Source: CAIYRG01 sp964446945 (GTDB taxonomy: Bacteria; Pseudomonadota; Alphaproteobacteria; Micropepsales; Micropepsaceae). From it: a DNA stretch of 64,000 nt. The notes under the pieces were generated by a model, which was not told the origin of the DNA, ran no database searches, and saw only the letters and a list, made by a program, of their open reading frames with translations. The stretch lies in contig CAYUQO010000020.1 in assembly GCA_964446945.1 (NCBI GenBank), positions 15,217-79,216 of the forward strand, given 5' to 3'. A program made the position numbers and the translations under genes. Shown here in pieces: positions 8,613 to 17,561 of the stretch (position 1 is the first letter of the stretch; each line of letters opens with the position of its first letter).

Positions 8613-9935
8613 TTAGCGCGCCGTCGAGGCCTGCTTCTGGGCCACCGGCAATGCCACGACTTTTCCGTCAATGCGATCAAGCGCATAGGAAAGCTGAAAG
8701 TCGTCGTACTTCTTGCCTTCCTCGGGCCGAATCGTCGGCATTTTGGTATTGCGCTGCGCGCCTTCGGCGTCGAGATGTCCGGCGAGCGTCGCTTCCGTCC
8801 GCTGCGCGAATTGATCGGCTTCGCCCTGCTCCTTCTCGGTCAGGTTCGACACCGCGATATCGGGCGCGATGCCGGTCGCCTGGATCGAACGGCCGGACGG
8901 CGTGTAATAGCGCGCCGTGGTCAGGCGCAATGCGCCGCCATGCTGGCCGCCCAGCGGAATGATCGTCTGCACAGAGCCCTTGCCGAATGACGTGACGCCG
9001 ATCACCGTGGCGCGCTTGTGGTCCTGCAGAGCGCCGGAAACGATTTCCGACGCCGAAGCCGTGCCCTCATTGATCAGCACGACGATCGGCTTGCCGTCGG
9101 CAATGTCGCCCGGGCGCGCATTGTAGCGCTGGGTGTCCTCAGGCTTGCGGCCGCGCGTGGAAACGATTTCACCACCGGTCAGGAAGTCGTCGGAGACGGC
9201 GATGGCCTGGTCGAGCAAACCACCCGGATCGTTCCGCAGGTCGAGTACATAGCCGCGCAGATTCGGACCAAGCTGCTTCTTCAGATCGGCAACCGCCTTC
9301 TTCACGCCGGCATCGGTCTTTTCGCTGAAGGACGTGATGCGGATATAACCGACGTCACCCTTCTTCTCATATTTGACGCTCTCTACACGGATCACCGCGC
9401 GGGTCAGCGTCAGTTCGAGCGGCTTCTTCTCGCCGGTGCGCAGAATGGTGAGCGTAACCTTGGAATTCTCGGGTCCGCGCATCCGCTCCACCGCGTCGTT
9501 CAGCGGCATGCCCTGGATGCTGGTGCCGTCGATCGCCGAAATATAGTCTCCGGTCTTGATGCCGGCATGCGCCGCCGGCGTGTCGTCGATCGCCGTGACG
9601 ACTTTCACCAAACCGTCTTCCTGGGTGACTTCAAGTCCGAGGCCGCCGAATTCGCCGCGGGTCTGCACCTGCATATCGGCAAATTCTTTCGGGTCCATGT
9701 AGCTGGAATGCGGATCGAGCGAGCTGACCATGCCGTTGATCGCCGCATTGATCAGTTCGGAGTCGTCCACTTCGCGGACGTAGTTGGCGCGGACGCGCTC
9801 AAACGCATCGCCGAAGAGATCCAGTTCGCGATAGGCCGACAATACATTCGTCGCCCCCTGCGCGGCGGGGAACAGAGCAAGAGCGCTGACAAAACCAACC
9901 GCCACGCCGATTCCGGCGAACGCGTACTTCTTCAT
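8613..9935 (-). CDS. ctpA: Carboxy-terminal processing peptidase (S41 family)
   Basis: Periplasmic serine protease of the Ctp/Tsp family, about 440 aa. Signal peptide/anchor at the N-terminus (YAFAGIGVAVGFVSALALFP), an N-terminal domain with GMVSSLDPHSSYMDPKEF, a PDZ domain (about 80-165; GIKTGDYISAIDG), then the S41 domain with the nucleophile segment EGTASASEIVSGAL and the Lys general base in TSFGKGSVQT. ATG at 9935 is chosen: it has the ribosome site AAGGGAAC and overlaps the envC stop by 4 bp (ATGA). Linkage to envC suggests a role in cell-wall hydrolase turnover. A terminator follows. Confidence 0.95.
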   Translation of the reverse strand: MKKYAFAGIGVAVGFVSALALFPAAQGATNVLSAYRELDLFGDAFERVRANYVREVDDSELINAAINGMVSSLDPHSSYMDPKEFADMQVQTRGEFGGLGLEVTQEDGLVKVVTAIDDTPAAHAGIKTGDYISAIDGTSIQGMPLNDAVERMRGPENSKVTLTILRTGEKKPLELTLTRAVIRVESVKYEKKGDVGYIRITSFSEKTDAGVKKAVADLKKQLGPNLRGYVLDLRNDPGGLLDQAIAVSDDFLTGGEIVSTRGRKPEDTQRYNARPGDIADGKPIVVLINEGTASASEIVSGALQDHKRATVIGVTSFGKGSVQTIIPLGGQHGGALRLTTARYYTPSGRSIQATGIAPDIAVSNLTEKEQGEADQFAQRTEATLAGHLDAEGAQRNTKMPTIRPEEGKKYDDFQLSYALDRIDGKVVALPVAQKQASTAR

Positions 9936-11146
9936 GTTCCCTTTGCCTTTCCAATATCGGCGCTCACCCATGGCGCCAGATCGACTACCTTACCATTGCG
10001 CCTTAGCTCCATATAGAGCGGAGCCGATTTTCCTTGCGGAAGATTCCCAACTGGTTCACCCGCCAGAACGAGATCGCCGACATGCACGTCGATGCGGCCC
10101 AGACCAGCCAGCGCCAAATGGTACCCGCCAGCCAATTCCAAGATCAAGACTTGGCCAAGTTTTTGATATGGACCAGCATACACAACCTCGCTATCCGCCG
10201 GAGCAACGGCTTCACCGCGCCCCGTTCCCTGATACCAAAGCCCGCTTGGTCCAGCGGCGCCCGGTGTCACACCGGGACCCGCGGGATCGCCGGGTATCGA
10301 CTTACCGGACACCGGAGGACGTAGCCCACCGCGCGCGAGTGCCGTTGCGGAACTGCTTCCCGGTCCCACCGCCTTGATCCGCGGTGCGTTCCCGTTCGGC
10401 GCCGAGCGTAATCCGGCGATCCGGTCCATCAGGGCTTTCAGACTGCCAGTTTCCCGGCCGATATCATCAATAACTTTTTGTAATTCATCGGCTTTGGCTG
10501 CGAGGCTTTCCTGCTCCGCATGCTTCTCGGCAATCAGCCGGTCGAGATCATCCCTGGTGTCGTTCAGCGCTGTCTGGTCCTGCGCGATCTCCGCCCGTTT
10601 GCTCGCCGCTGCAGTTTGAAGATTCGCCAATGTTTTCAATTGACTGTCTAATTTTGCCGCATCGGCCGACAAAGGCGTAAGGGAGGCCCCAACCTGCATG
10701 CGCGCCCGCATCGTCCTGACAGCCTCGTCCGCCGTCGTCAGCACCCCATCCTTCTGATCGGCGCGGATTCGTTGCAGCACCGCGATGGCCAGCACGAGTT
10801 GCTTGCGATCCCTCGCGAGACCGGCCTTCGCGCGAGCGATCTGGCCATTTAACCGGTCCAGTTCACTCGCACTTTGCGACGCCGCCTGTTCCAGTTGTTG
10901 AACTTTCGCGGCATTAACCACGAGGTTCTGGCGGAGCCCCGATTCCTCGGCGGAGGCCCGGTCCCGTTCCGACAGTGCCGCCGCCGCCTTGCTGCGGGCT
11001 TCGGACAATGCCCTTTCCGCACGCTTGTATCGTTCTGCCAGCGTTCCGCCGGACGGCGCCGCCATTCGGGTCTGGGCCGCAACCGAAGCGGTGACCCAAC
11101 AGATTAATCCGAATGCGAGGGCCAGCTTCGGCGCGCCGCGAATCAT
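9932..11146 (-). CDS. envC: Murein hydrolase activator EnvC-like protein (coiled coil plus degenerate LytM)
   Basis: 404-residue exported protein: signal peptide ending SVAAQ, a long heptad-rich coiled coil (about 35-260; KAAAALSERDRASAEES, AEIAQDQTALNDTRDDLDRL), a Gly/Pro/Ser linker, and a C-terminal LytM-like domain starting GLWYQGTGRG. The zinc ligands of active LytM enzymes are not in place (the region YHLALAGLGRIDVHVG and the end LYMELRRNGKVVDLAPW lack the usual H-x-H), so it should activate amidases rather than cut peptidoglycan. ATG at 11146 overlaps the gpmI stop; the frame further upstream is a gpmI shadow. Confidence 0.88.
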   Translation of the reverse strand: MIRGAPKLALAFGLICWVTASVAAQTRMAAPSGGTLAERYKRAERALSEARSKAAAALSERDRASAEESGLRQNLVVNAAKVQQLEQAASQSASELDRLNGQIARAKAGLARDRKQLVLAIAVLQRIRADQKDGVLTTADEAVRTMRARMQVGASLTPLSADAAKLDSQLKTLANLQTAAASKRAEIAQDQTALNDTRDDLDRLIAEKHAEQESLAAKADELQKVIDDIGRETGSLKALMDRIAGLRSAPNGNAPRIKAVGPGSSSATALARGGLRPPVSGKSIPGDPAGPGVTPGAAGPSGLWYQGTGRGEAVAPADSEVVYAGPYQKLGQVLILELAGGYHLALAGLGRIDVHVGDLVLAGEPVGNLPQGKSAPLYMELRRNGKVVDLAPWVSADIGKAKGT

Positions 11147-12726
11147 GAGCCCACCGGCGCTGTCGCGCGCTCGACCAGCGAGTGGCCGGTCATTTGCTGA
11201 GGCTGCTTCAGGCCGACCAAATCCAGCAATGTGGGCGCGACATCGGCAAGCCGCCCATTGTGCAGCCGGAACGGCCCGATCTTCGCGTTGACCACAATGA
11301 ACGGAACATCGAGCAGAGTGTGCGCCGTGTGCGGTTCGCCCGTCGCGGGATCTTTCATCTGCTCGACATTGCCGTGGTCCGCCGTCACGATCAGCAATCC
11401 GCCCGCCTGTTCCACCGCCGCGCGCAGCCGCCCAAGACATCCATCGACGGCTTCGACCGCCTTGACGGCCGCCTGCATGACGCCGGTATGTCCCACCATG
11501 TCCGGATTGGCGTAATTGCAGATGATGAGATCGAATTGCCCCGATTTGACCGCCTGCTCGAGTTTGTCGGTGACTTCATGGGCGGACATTTCCGGCTTCA
11601 GATCGTAGGTCGCGATTTTCGGGCTCGGCACCAGGATGCGCTCTTCGCCGGGAAACTGCACTTCACGGCCGCCATTCATGAAAAAGGTGACATGCGCGTA
11701 TTTTTCAGTTTCGGCGATGCGAAGCTGCTTCAGTCCCTTTTCGGCAAACACTTCACCGATGGTCTCGCTGACATCCTGCGGCGGGAACAGTGCAGACATG
11801 AATTGCGCCAGCGGTTTGGAATATTGCGTGACTCCGGCGGCGGCGCAGAATTTCACGATTCTGGCGCGGGCGAATCCGTCGAAACCCGGATCGAGCAATG
11901 CGGTTGAAATTTCACGCGCGCGATCGGGGCGGAAATTGGCGAACAGCATCGCATCGCCGTCCCGCGCGCCGGCGTAATCGCCAATCACGCAGGGAAGCAC
12001 GAACTCGTCGGTGACATTCTGCTTGTAGGATTGCGCGATTGCGTCCACAGCGGAGCCGGAATGTTCGCCTTTGGCTTCGACGATCGCGCCATAGGCTTTG
12101 GAAACACGCTCCCAGCGCTTGTCGCGATCCATCGCATAATAGCGGCCGCTGACGGTCGCGATTCGGACTCGTTTTTTGTCGGCGATCGACTTCACAAAAT
12201 CGGTTACAAATTGCTGACCGCTCTGTGGTGGCGTGTCGCGGCCGTCGAGAAAAGCATGGACTTCGACGCGCAAACCAGCGTCCGAAAGGATGTTCGCCAG
12301 AGCGGTGATGTGCGCCTGATGCGAATGCACACCGCCCGGCGACATCAGGCCCATGAGATGAACCGCGCCGCCGGTCTTCTTCACCGCCGCGATCAGCTCC
12401 TTCAGCGCGGGCCGCGAGTTGAGACTGCCGTCGCGCACCGCGTCATCGATGCGCGGCAAATCCTGCATCACCAGCCGCCCGGCGCCAATATTCGCGTGAC
12501 CGACCTCGGAATTTCCCATCTGCCCGTCCGGCAGCCCGACCGCACGGCCCGACGTGGACAGCAGCGCATGTGGGCATTCCTGGATCATGCGCTGGAAATT
12601 GGGACGGCGGGCGGCCGCGATGGCATTGTCGGGCCCGTCATCACGCCAGCCCCAGCCGTCCAGCACACAAAGCACCGCCGGCCGCGGGCGCGGATGTCCT
12701 GAACCGGCGGGTGTTACATCATTCAT
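11143..12726 (-). CDS. gpmI: 2,3-bisphosphoglycerate-independent phosphoglycerate mutase
   Basis: Interconverts 3- and 2-phosphoglycerate using two metal ions. Full length at 527 aa. Seen: VLCVLDGWGWRDD, the catalytic-serine motif GQMGNSEVGHANIGAGR, EVHAFLDGRDTPPQSG, YYAMDRDKRWERV, FANFRPDRAREI, and the metal-binding C-terminal CNYANPDMVGHTG and VTADHGNVEQM. It is the first gene of a translationally coupled operon gpmI-envC-ctpA (4-bp overlaps at both junctions). The 144-bp gap upstream is shared with a divergent exported-protein gene. Confidence 0.96.
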   Translation of the reverse strand: MNDVTPAGSGHPRPRPAVLCVLDGWGWRDDGPDNAIAAARRPNFQRMIQECPHALLSTSGRAVGLPDGQMGNSEVGHANIGAGRLVMQDLPRIDDAVRDGSLNSRPALKELIAAVKKTGGAVHLMGLMSPGGVHSHQAHITALANILSDAGLRVEVHAFLDGRDTPPQSGQQFVTDFVKSIADKKRVRIATVSGRYYAMDRDKRWERVSKAYGAIVEAKGEHSGSAVDAIAQSYKQNVTDEFVLPCVIGDYAGARDGDAMLFANFRPDRAREISTALLDPGFDGFARARIVKFCAAAGVTQYSKPLAQFMSALFPPQDVSETIGEVFAEKGLKQLRIAETEKYAHVTFFMNGGREVQFPGEERILVPSPKIATYDLKPEMSAHEVTDKLEQAVKSGQFDLIICNYANPDMVGHTGVMQAAVKAVEAVDGCLGRLRAAVEQAGGLLIVTADHGNVEQMKDPATGEPHTAHTLLDVPFIVVNAKIGPFRLHNGRLADVAPTLLDLVGLKQPQQMTGHSLVERATAPVGS

Positions 12727-12870
12727 ACGAAAGCTTTCCGGTGGACTTTAAGGCAAAATAAGAATCGGCCCCGATTGTGTCTACAAACATGGTTAATTGA
12801 AGGTTAGGGGACGGTTGTCCACGGGTCGTGACGCCCGTTAAAGTCTCGACCGTCCGATCAGGGGCATCAG

Positions 12871-13779
12871 ATGACAGGTTTCCTGCCGTACCGTTTCTTC
12901 GCCGTAGGACTGCTATGTTCCTCGTTGGCGGCCGGCGCTTTCGCCGCAGCCCCTGACCACGCCGTTCCCCAATTTGCCCCCAATCCAGCCGTCGGCTGGG
13001 TGGCTTTCGCTCCGGCCTGGATCGCGCCTGCCAGTGGACCCGGACCGGTCCGGGACGATCCGACTCATCCGCGAATCGGTAATGACGAGTTCCGTGCCCA
13101 GGGCGCGCAACCGACGTTCCCGACGCCCGATCTCAGCACGCCGATCCTTCAGCCCTGGGTGCGCGAGCAATTGCGCAAGCGCCGGGACCTGATTCTCTCC
13201 GGCAAGCCGGCATTCCCGATCCGGGCGAGCTGTTACCCGGCCGGTGTTCCCCAATTCGACCTCTATCCGGTGCAGCCGGTCTATTTCGTGCAGACGCCGA
13301 AAGAGGTGCTCATCATCTGGCAGGCGGATCATCAGGTCCGCCACGTCTATCTCGGCGCGCAGCATTCCGATCACGTCAAACCATCGTGGTACGGAGAATC
13401 CATTGGCCACTACGAAGACGACACTCTGGTCGTCGACACGATTGGACTCGACACCAGGGGATCAGTCGACAGTTTCGAGACACCCCATTCACCCCAGCTT
13501 CACGTGACCGAACGCTTTCACATGATCCAGAATGGCGACGTCCTGGAGGTGAATGTGCGGGTCGAAGATCCGGGCGCGTTCACCACCCCCTGGACTGCGA
13601 TTCAGCGTTACCATCGCAGCGAACCCGGACGGGCGGAGAACCACGAGGCATTCAATCCGGTGTCTTCGTCCGATGCGGCGGGCCCGATGCTGGAATCGAG
13701 CTGCGCCGAAAATAACGATCTGTCCTTTTTTGGACCCGGCGCGTTGCCAATCCCGCAAACCGTCAAAGCCGATTTCTGA
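12871..13779 (+). CDS. Exported protein of the GHYE-DTLVVDT family, copy 1
   Basis: 302-residue protein with a signal peptide (VGLLCSSLAAGAFAAAP). I recognise no enzyme. It belongs to a family with four intact members in this window, all sharing: ASGPGPV near residue 50, TPILQPW, CYPAGVPQF, the block VYFVQTPKEVLIIWQ, QVRHVYLG, PSWYGESIGHYEDDTLVVDT at about 170-190, HSPQLHVTERF, VRVEDPGAFTTPW, SSCAEN and a C-terminal KADF. The pattern looks like a beta-rich periplasmic domain; proteins with the same blocks are common in soil Acidobacteria and alphaproteobacteria. It is followed 3 bp later by a second copy, so the two are a tandem pair in one transcript. Confidence 0.8.
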   Translation: MTGFLPYRFFAVGLLCSSLAAGAFAAAPDHAVPQFAPNPAVGWVAFAPAWIAPASGPGPVRDDPTHPRIGNDEFRAQGAQPTFPTPDLSTPILQPWVREQLRKRRDLILSGKPAFPIRASCYPAGVPQFDLYPVQPVYFVQTPKEVLIIWQADHQVRHVYLGAQHSDHVKPSWYGESIGHYEDDTLVVDTIGLDTRGSVDSFETPHSPQLHVTERFHMIQNGDVLEVNVRVEDPGAFTTPWTAIQRYHRSEPGRAENHEAFNPVSSSDAAGPMLESSCAENNDLSFFGPGALPIPQTVKADF

Positions 13780-13782
13780 TCC

Positions 13783-14610
13783 GTGCGGCGGGCGCTTCAC
13801 GTAACACTGGCGGGCGCCGCTCTGGCGTTTGTCGTCGCCGCCGATGCGCAACCGCGCAGCACAATTCCGCAATTCGCATCGGCTGAATTCGGCTGGCTCG
13901 CCGACACGGAATTTCTGCCGCCGGCAAGCGGACCCGGCCCGGTGAAGTTCGACCGCAGCCATCCTTACATCCGCAACAACACAGCGGGACAACCGACATT
14001 CCGGATTGCCGATACCAGTAATCCCATCCTTCAGCCCTGGGTGGTCGCGCGCATGAACGCGGACAATCGCGAAGTGCTCGCCGGCAAATTCGCGTTCACT
14101 GCACGCTCGACATGCTGGCCCGCCGGCGTTCCGGGCTTTCTGGTGTTCGGCTGCGGCGCGCGCACCGTCTATTTCGTGCAAACGGCAAACGAAGTGCTGA
14201 TGATCAACAATGGCGATCAGCAGGTCCGCCACATTTACCTTAACGTGCCGCATTCACCGCGCGTGGCGCCATCATGGTATGGCGAGTCGGTGGGCCATTA
14301 TGAAAATGGCGACACTCTGGTGGTGGATACAATCGGCCTGAATGATCGCACCTTTGTCGACAATTACCGCACGCCGCACAGCACCCGTCTGCATGTGATC
14401 GAGCGCTGGCGCATCACCGACGCCAAAACCATCGATGTTACTGTCCGCGTCGACGACGCGGGAGCATTTACGGTCCCATGGTCGGCGCGGCAGGTCTATC
14501 ACCGCTCCGACGAAGGGACGCTCGTCGAAATGGTATGCGCCGAGAACAACGCGAATTATTTCAACCGCAACATCGTCCCAATCCCCACCGCGGCCAAAGC
14601 GGACTTCTAA
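13783..14610 (+). CDS. Exported protein of the GHYE-DTLVVDT family, copy 2
   Basis: 275 aa, GTG start at 13783 three bases after copy 1 ends. Signal peptide LAGAALAFVVAADAQ. Shared blocks: ASGPGPVKFDRSHP, NPILQPW, TCWPAGVPGF, VYFVQTANEVLMINNGDQQV, RHIYLNVPHSP, PSWYGESVGHYENGDTLVVD, NYRTPHSTRLHVIERW, VRVDDAGAFTVPWSA, MVCAENN and KADF at the end. It differs from copy 1 by a shorter C-terminal loop and an inserted Asn in HYENGDT. Function unknown; the conserved single Cys in the C-x-P-x-G-x-P block and the Cys near the end could form a disulphide (inference). Confidence 0.8.
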   Translation: MRRALHVTLAGAALAFVVAADAQPRSTIPQFASAEFGWLADTEFLPPASGPGPVKFDRSHPYIRNNTAGQPTFRIADTSNPILQPWVVARMNADNREVLAGKFAFTARSTCWPAGVPGFLVFGCGARTVYFVQTANEVLMINNGDQQVRHIYLNVPHSPRVAPSWYGESVGHYENGDTLVVDTIGLNDRTFVDNYRTPHSTRLHVIERWRITDAKTIDVTVRVDDAGAFTVPWSARQVYHRSDEGTLVEMVCAENNANYFNRNIVPIPTAAKADF

Positions 14611-14647
14611 GGCCGCTGGTGTGTCTGCACCGCGCGAGATAAAATAT

Positions 14648-14797
14648 CAGTGTCATTCCCGGCCGAGCGCGAAGCGCGAGGGGAAGGGAACCCATCCGCC
14701 TTCGCTGCTCCCGCAGCTTCGGCGGACATGTCCGCGCGCGCTGCGCCTGCCGAAGCTTCCAGCGAAGGCAGGTCTGCGGCGCGAAAAAATGACACTG
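14648..14797. repeat. Family B MITE-like palindromic element (B1)
   Basis: 150-bp intergenic element with 10-bp perfect terminal inverted repeats, CAGTGTCATT at 14648-14657 and AATGACACTG at 14788-14797. Inside are the phrase GGGAAGGGAACCCATCCGC, shared with copies at 18.1, 52.2 and 53.6 kb, and long hairpin arms around CCTTCGCT. No open frame with gene-like features. Confidence 0.82.
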
Positions 14798-14814
14798 CTG
14801 AGTGAGACATCGCC

Positions 14815-15438
14815 ATGAACCCGCTTGCGATGATCTGTCCAACCGTAGCCATTCTGGCGCTGGCCCTCGCGCAAACGGCAGCAGCCGCAAACTCACTCAC
14901 CGTCAAGAACGCCGGCGATACGCCGGTGCAGATCGGATTCGACGGCGAATCCACGCAAACCATCGCGCCCCGCGCGACAGCAGCATTTTCGCTCGATGCC
15001 GGTAACCATAGCGCGCAATGCCGGTTCGAGGGCGGCTTTGACGGCTGCAACATCGAAGAAAAATTCTCGCTCGGCGACGGCGCGCATATCAAAATCAGCC
15101 TGATTCCGGCTTACACGCTGCAGCACGCGGTGACACTTGCACAGCAGGGGACCCTCAGCGTCGAAACCCGGCGCGACACGGTGTGGGCGACGACCCCCGA
15201 AGATCTCGCGGGAAGGGGCAACGACTGCGGCGATTATGAAGCCGGCAAACTCGCCACGATTTCGAAACGCGTGCGCAGCGGCATACGCGTCGATGGAGTG
15301 ACGTTTGCGACACAGACACTGTGCGGTGAAACGCGGGGCGTGGTTGCGGCAACGATCGCTGGCGAGAAGCTCTTCGTTCAGCCCCGCTTTCTGATCTTCC
15401 GGGATCAAGCTGGCCGGAAGTTCCTTATCCGGCAATAA
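14815..15438 (+). CDS. Exported protein of unknown function
   Basis: 207 aa with a clear signal peptide (CPTVAILALALAQTAAAA). The mature part contains LTVKNAGDTPVQIGFDGEST followed by PRATAAFSLDAGNHSAQCRF, which looks like a small beta-sandwich repeat; four Cys in the mature protein (QCRF, GCNIEE, NDCGDY, TLCGET) could make two disulphides. I recognise no family. It starts 18 bp after repeat B1 and stands alone, with a non-coding gap before the next gene. Confidence 0.65.
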   Translation: MNPLAMICPTVAILALALAQTAAAANSLTVKNAGDTPVQIGFDGESTQTIAPRATAAFSLDAGNHSAQCRFEGGFDGCNIEEKFSLGDGAHIKISLIPAYTLQHAVTLAQQGTLSVETRRDTVWATTPEDLAGRGNDCGDYEAGKLATISKRVRSGIRVDGVTFATQTLCGETRGVVAATIAGEKLFVQPRFLIFRDQAGRKFLIRQ

Positions 15439-15521
15439 CACGACAGTAACGCTGCGCTCTGCACGTCCGCCTAATATCCACCGGTCATGATTCTTTTCCC
15501 GGACACGGAATAGCGTCGGAT

Positions 15522-16040
15522 ATGCGTCGGCATCCGATTGGCAAGATCGCCTCGTTCATGGGTTGGAGTGTTCCCGGCTTGTTCCTGATTGCGGCGGCAG
15601 AACCTTCGGGATGGGACACCGTCACATCGCCACAGAGATTGATCAGGACCGCATCCTCCACCGGCCATGCCGGCGGAGCTCTGTGCCGGATGTCAGTGCC
15701 ATCGGAGTTCATCGTCGACGCGGAGGCGGACAGAATCGCCGGTCAGGCAGGACACGTGAAAACGCCGGACGGCAAACTCTCTGTCTCCGTTCAGGAACTT
15801 CCACCGGGCGAAACAGTCGCGCGGGCCCGCGACGCTGCAATGATGTCCAACAGGGATGCAAAACCGAAGGAAGATACGGCCGACCGCGTCTGGCTGACTT
15901 ATAGCCGCGGCGGCTGGACGCATTGGGACATATTTGTCCCCGGGAAGCCGGTCGTGTGTTCGGCCCATTTCATCATCAAGGATGCGAAGCTGGACGACGC
16001 GGCAATCAGCATCATCCCGACCCTGGGCCCGACGAAATAA
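15522..16040 (+). CDS. Putative exported protein of unknown function
   Basis: 172 aa. The N-terminus MRRHPIGKIASFMGWSVPGLFLIAAAEP could be a signal peptide; the mature part has LCRMSVPSEFIVDAEADRIAG, VSVQELPPGETVARARDAA and RGGWTHWDIFVPGKPVVCSA. Two Cys may pair. Frame quality (Ala/Arg balance, a plausible soluble core) favours a real gene, but there is no strong ribosome site and an antisense frame of similar length exists. Family unknown. Confidence 0.5.
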   Translation: MRRHPIGKIASFMGWSVPGLFLIAAAEPSGWDTVTSPQRLIRTASSTGHAGGALCRMSVPSEFIVDAEADRIAGQAGHVKTPDGKLSVSVQELPPGETVARARDAAMMSNRDAKPKEDTADRVWLTYSRGGWTHWDIFVPGKPVVCSAHFIIKDAKLDDAAISIIPTLGPTK

Positions 16041-16063
16041 TTTCGGCCGGGCCGACACCTCTT

Positions 16064-16209
16064 TTGTCATGGGCGGCCCCGCCGCGCTTTGCGCGGCTAC
16101 TCTTGAATTGCCGCGGCGCAAAGCGCCGCGTGCGGGCCGCGAGCCAATGATTTTTTCGCCGCGCGGACGCGCGGCGGCTGGGTGGCCGGGTCAAGCCCGG
16201 CCATGACAA
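16064..16209. repeat. Family F MITE-like palindromic element with nested module N
   Basis: 146-bp element with 9-bp perfect terminal inverted repeats, TTGTCATGG (16064-16072) and CCATGACAA (16201-16209). The right end reads GCCGGGTCAAGCCCGGCC, the widely seen alphaproteobacterial repeat that in translation gives GLDPATQ. It contains a copy of the double-hairpin module N at 16081-16133 (GCCGCGC-TTT-GCGCGGC, then GCCGCGGCGC-AAA-GCGCCGCG). Confidence 0.85.
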
Positions 16210-16284
16210 CCGGGAATGCCACAATGCCCCTTGCAATCCGAAGCGGCTCCCGACAGTTAGAAGCTAGCCACTGCGGATTGCACC

Positions 16285-16998
16285 ATGCTCTCGAAAAATC
16301 CCATTCCATCTAACGAGCGCCTGATCTTCGCGCTCGACGTTCAATCCGCCGATGAAGCGAAAGCGATCGTCACGCAGCTTGGCGACAGCGTGACCTTTTA
16401 CAAGGCGGGGCTCGAACTCTGCATGGCCGGAGGTTATTTCGAGCTGCTCGCCTGGCTGGCGGCGCGCGGCAAGAAAGTCTTTGCCGATCTCAAATTCTTC
16501 GACGTGCCGAACACCGTGGGCTCTGCCGTGCGCGCATTGCGTGCCCATGGTCCCCATTTCGCGACGGTGCACGGCAACGACGAAATCCTGCGTGCCGCCT
16601 GCAAGGAGAAAGGCGACATGAAGATTCTCGCGGTGACCGTGCTGACCAGCCTCGACCGCGGCGACCTCAACGCTCTGGGATTTCAGGTTGACCCGCAGGA
16701 ACTGGTCTATTCCCGCGCCGCGCGCGCCTTCGAGATTGGCTGCGACGGCGCGATTTCGTCAGGTCTGGAAGCCGAACAGCTTCGCAACCGGCTGGGCGGC
16801 AAATTTCTCGTGGTGGTGCCGGGTATCCGTCCGGTGGAAAACCGCGAGAGCGACGACCAGAAGCGCACAGTGGACGTCGAAGATGCCTTTCGCGCCGGCG
16901 CCGATTACATCGTGGTCGGGCGTCCGATCCGCAAGGCGCCCGATCCGCGCGCCGCGGCGGAGCAAATCCAGGCCCGTATCGCCAAGCTCTTCGCGTAA
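16285..16998 (+). CDS. pyrF: Orotidine 5'-phosphate decarboxylase
   Basis: Final step of UMP synthesis. 237 aa, normal length. Seen: LIFALDVQSADEA, TFYKAGLELCMAGG, the catalytic D-x-K-x-x-D segment KVFADLKFFDVPNTV (about residues 63-77), LAVTVLTSLD, VVVPGIRPVE and the phosphate-binding end ADYIVVGRPI. The stop codon overlaps the start of the first chromate-transporter gene by one base (TAATG), so they are probably co-transcribed. Confidence 0.95.
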   Translation: MLSKNPIPSNERLIFALDVQSADEAKAIVTQLGDSVTFYKAGLELCMAGGYFELLAWLAARGKKVFADLKFFDVPNTVGSAVRALRAHGPHFATVHGNDEILRAACKEKGDMKILAVTVLTSLDRGDLNALGFQVDPQELVYSRAARAFEIGCDGAISSGLEAEQLRNRLGGKFLVVVPGIRPVENRESDDQKRTVDVEDAFRAGADYIVVGRPIRKAPDPRAAAEQIQARIAKLFA

Positions 16999-17561
16999 TG
17001 GATTCTTCCGCCGCGAAATCCCGAATCCCGCTTTTGGCGCTGATCGCCGTTTTCTTTCGCGTCGGAATCACCAGCTTCGGCGGCAGCTCGGCTGCATTCC
17101 TCTATCGCGAAGCCGTCGAACGCCGCCGCTGGATGGACGACCACGGCTTTGTCACCGCATTGGCGCTGTGCCAGGTGCTGCCCGGCGCCAATCCGGTGAA
17201 TCTCGCGATCTATATCGGGGCGCAGTTGCGTGGCGGGCTCGGCGGCGCGGCGGCGGCCATCGGCCTGATTTTCCCACCGTTTTGCCTCATCCTCGTGCTG
17301 GCTGTGCTTTATGCGCAGTACGGCGCAGTGCCGCTCGTCCATGCCATCCTTGGCGGATTGGCCGCCGTCGGTATCGGCATGACGTTGTCGGTTGGCGCCA
17401 AACTCGCGCGCACCATCCGAAAACCCGTTCCGGTCGCGATCGCCGCGACTTTGTTCGTCACCGTAGGCGTGTTGCACTGGCCGATGATTCCCATGGTGGT
17501 CGTGCTGGCGCCGCTCAGCATAGGTGTTGAGCGTCTGTTGTGGAAAGTCGAACCGCAATGA
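16998..17561 (+). CDS. chrA: Chromate transporter half, first subunit
   Basis: 187-residue membrane protein matching one half of the CHR (ChrA) family: RVGITSFGGSSAAFLYREAV, RWMDDHGFVTALALCQVLPG, NPVNLAIYIGAQLRGG and several hydrophobic segments (AAIGLIFPPFCLILVLAVL, IPMVVVLAPLSIG). Short-chain CHR proteins occur as pairs that together equal one long ChrA; the partner follows with a 4-bp overlap (start 17558). ChrA proteins export chromate by proton exchange, but many homologues are untested. It starts on the last base of pyrF. Confidence 0.85.
   Translation: MDSSAAKSRIPLLALIAVFFRVGITSFGGSSAAFLYREAVERRRWMDDHGFVTALALCQVLPGANPVNLAIYIGAQLRGGLGGAAAAIGLIFPPFCLILVLAVLYAQYGAVPLVHAILGGLAAVGIGMTLSVGAKLARTIRKPVPVAIAATLFVTVGVLHWPMIPMVVVLAPLSIGVERLLWKVEPQ

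Noticed and set aside
14561..14896. Short frames inside repeat B1
   Set aside because: They are repeat translations with no signal of selection; the same phrases recur at other repeat copies.
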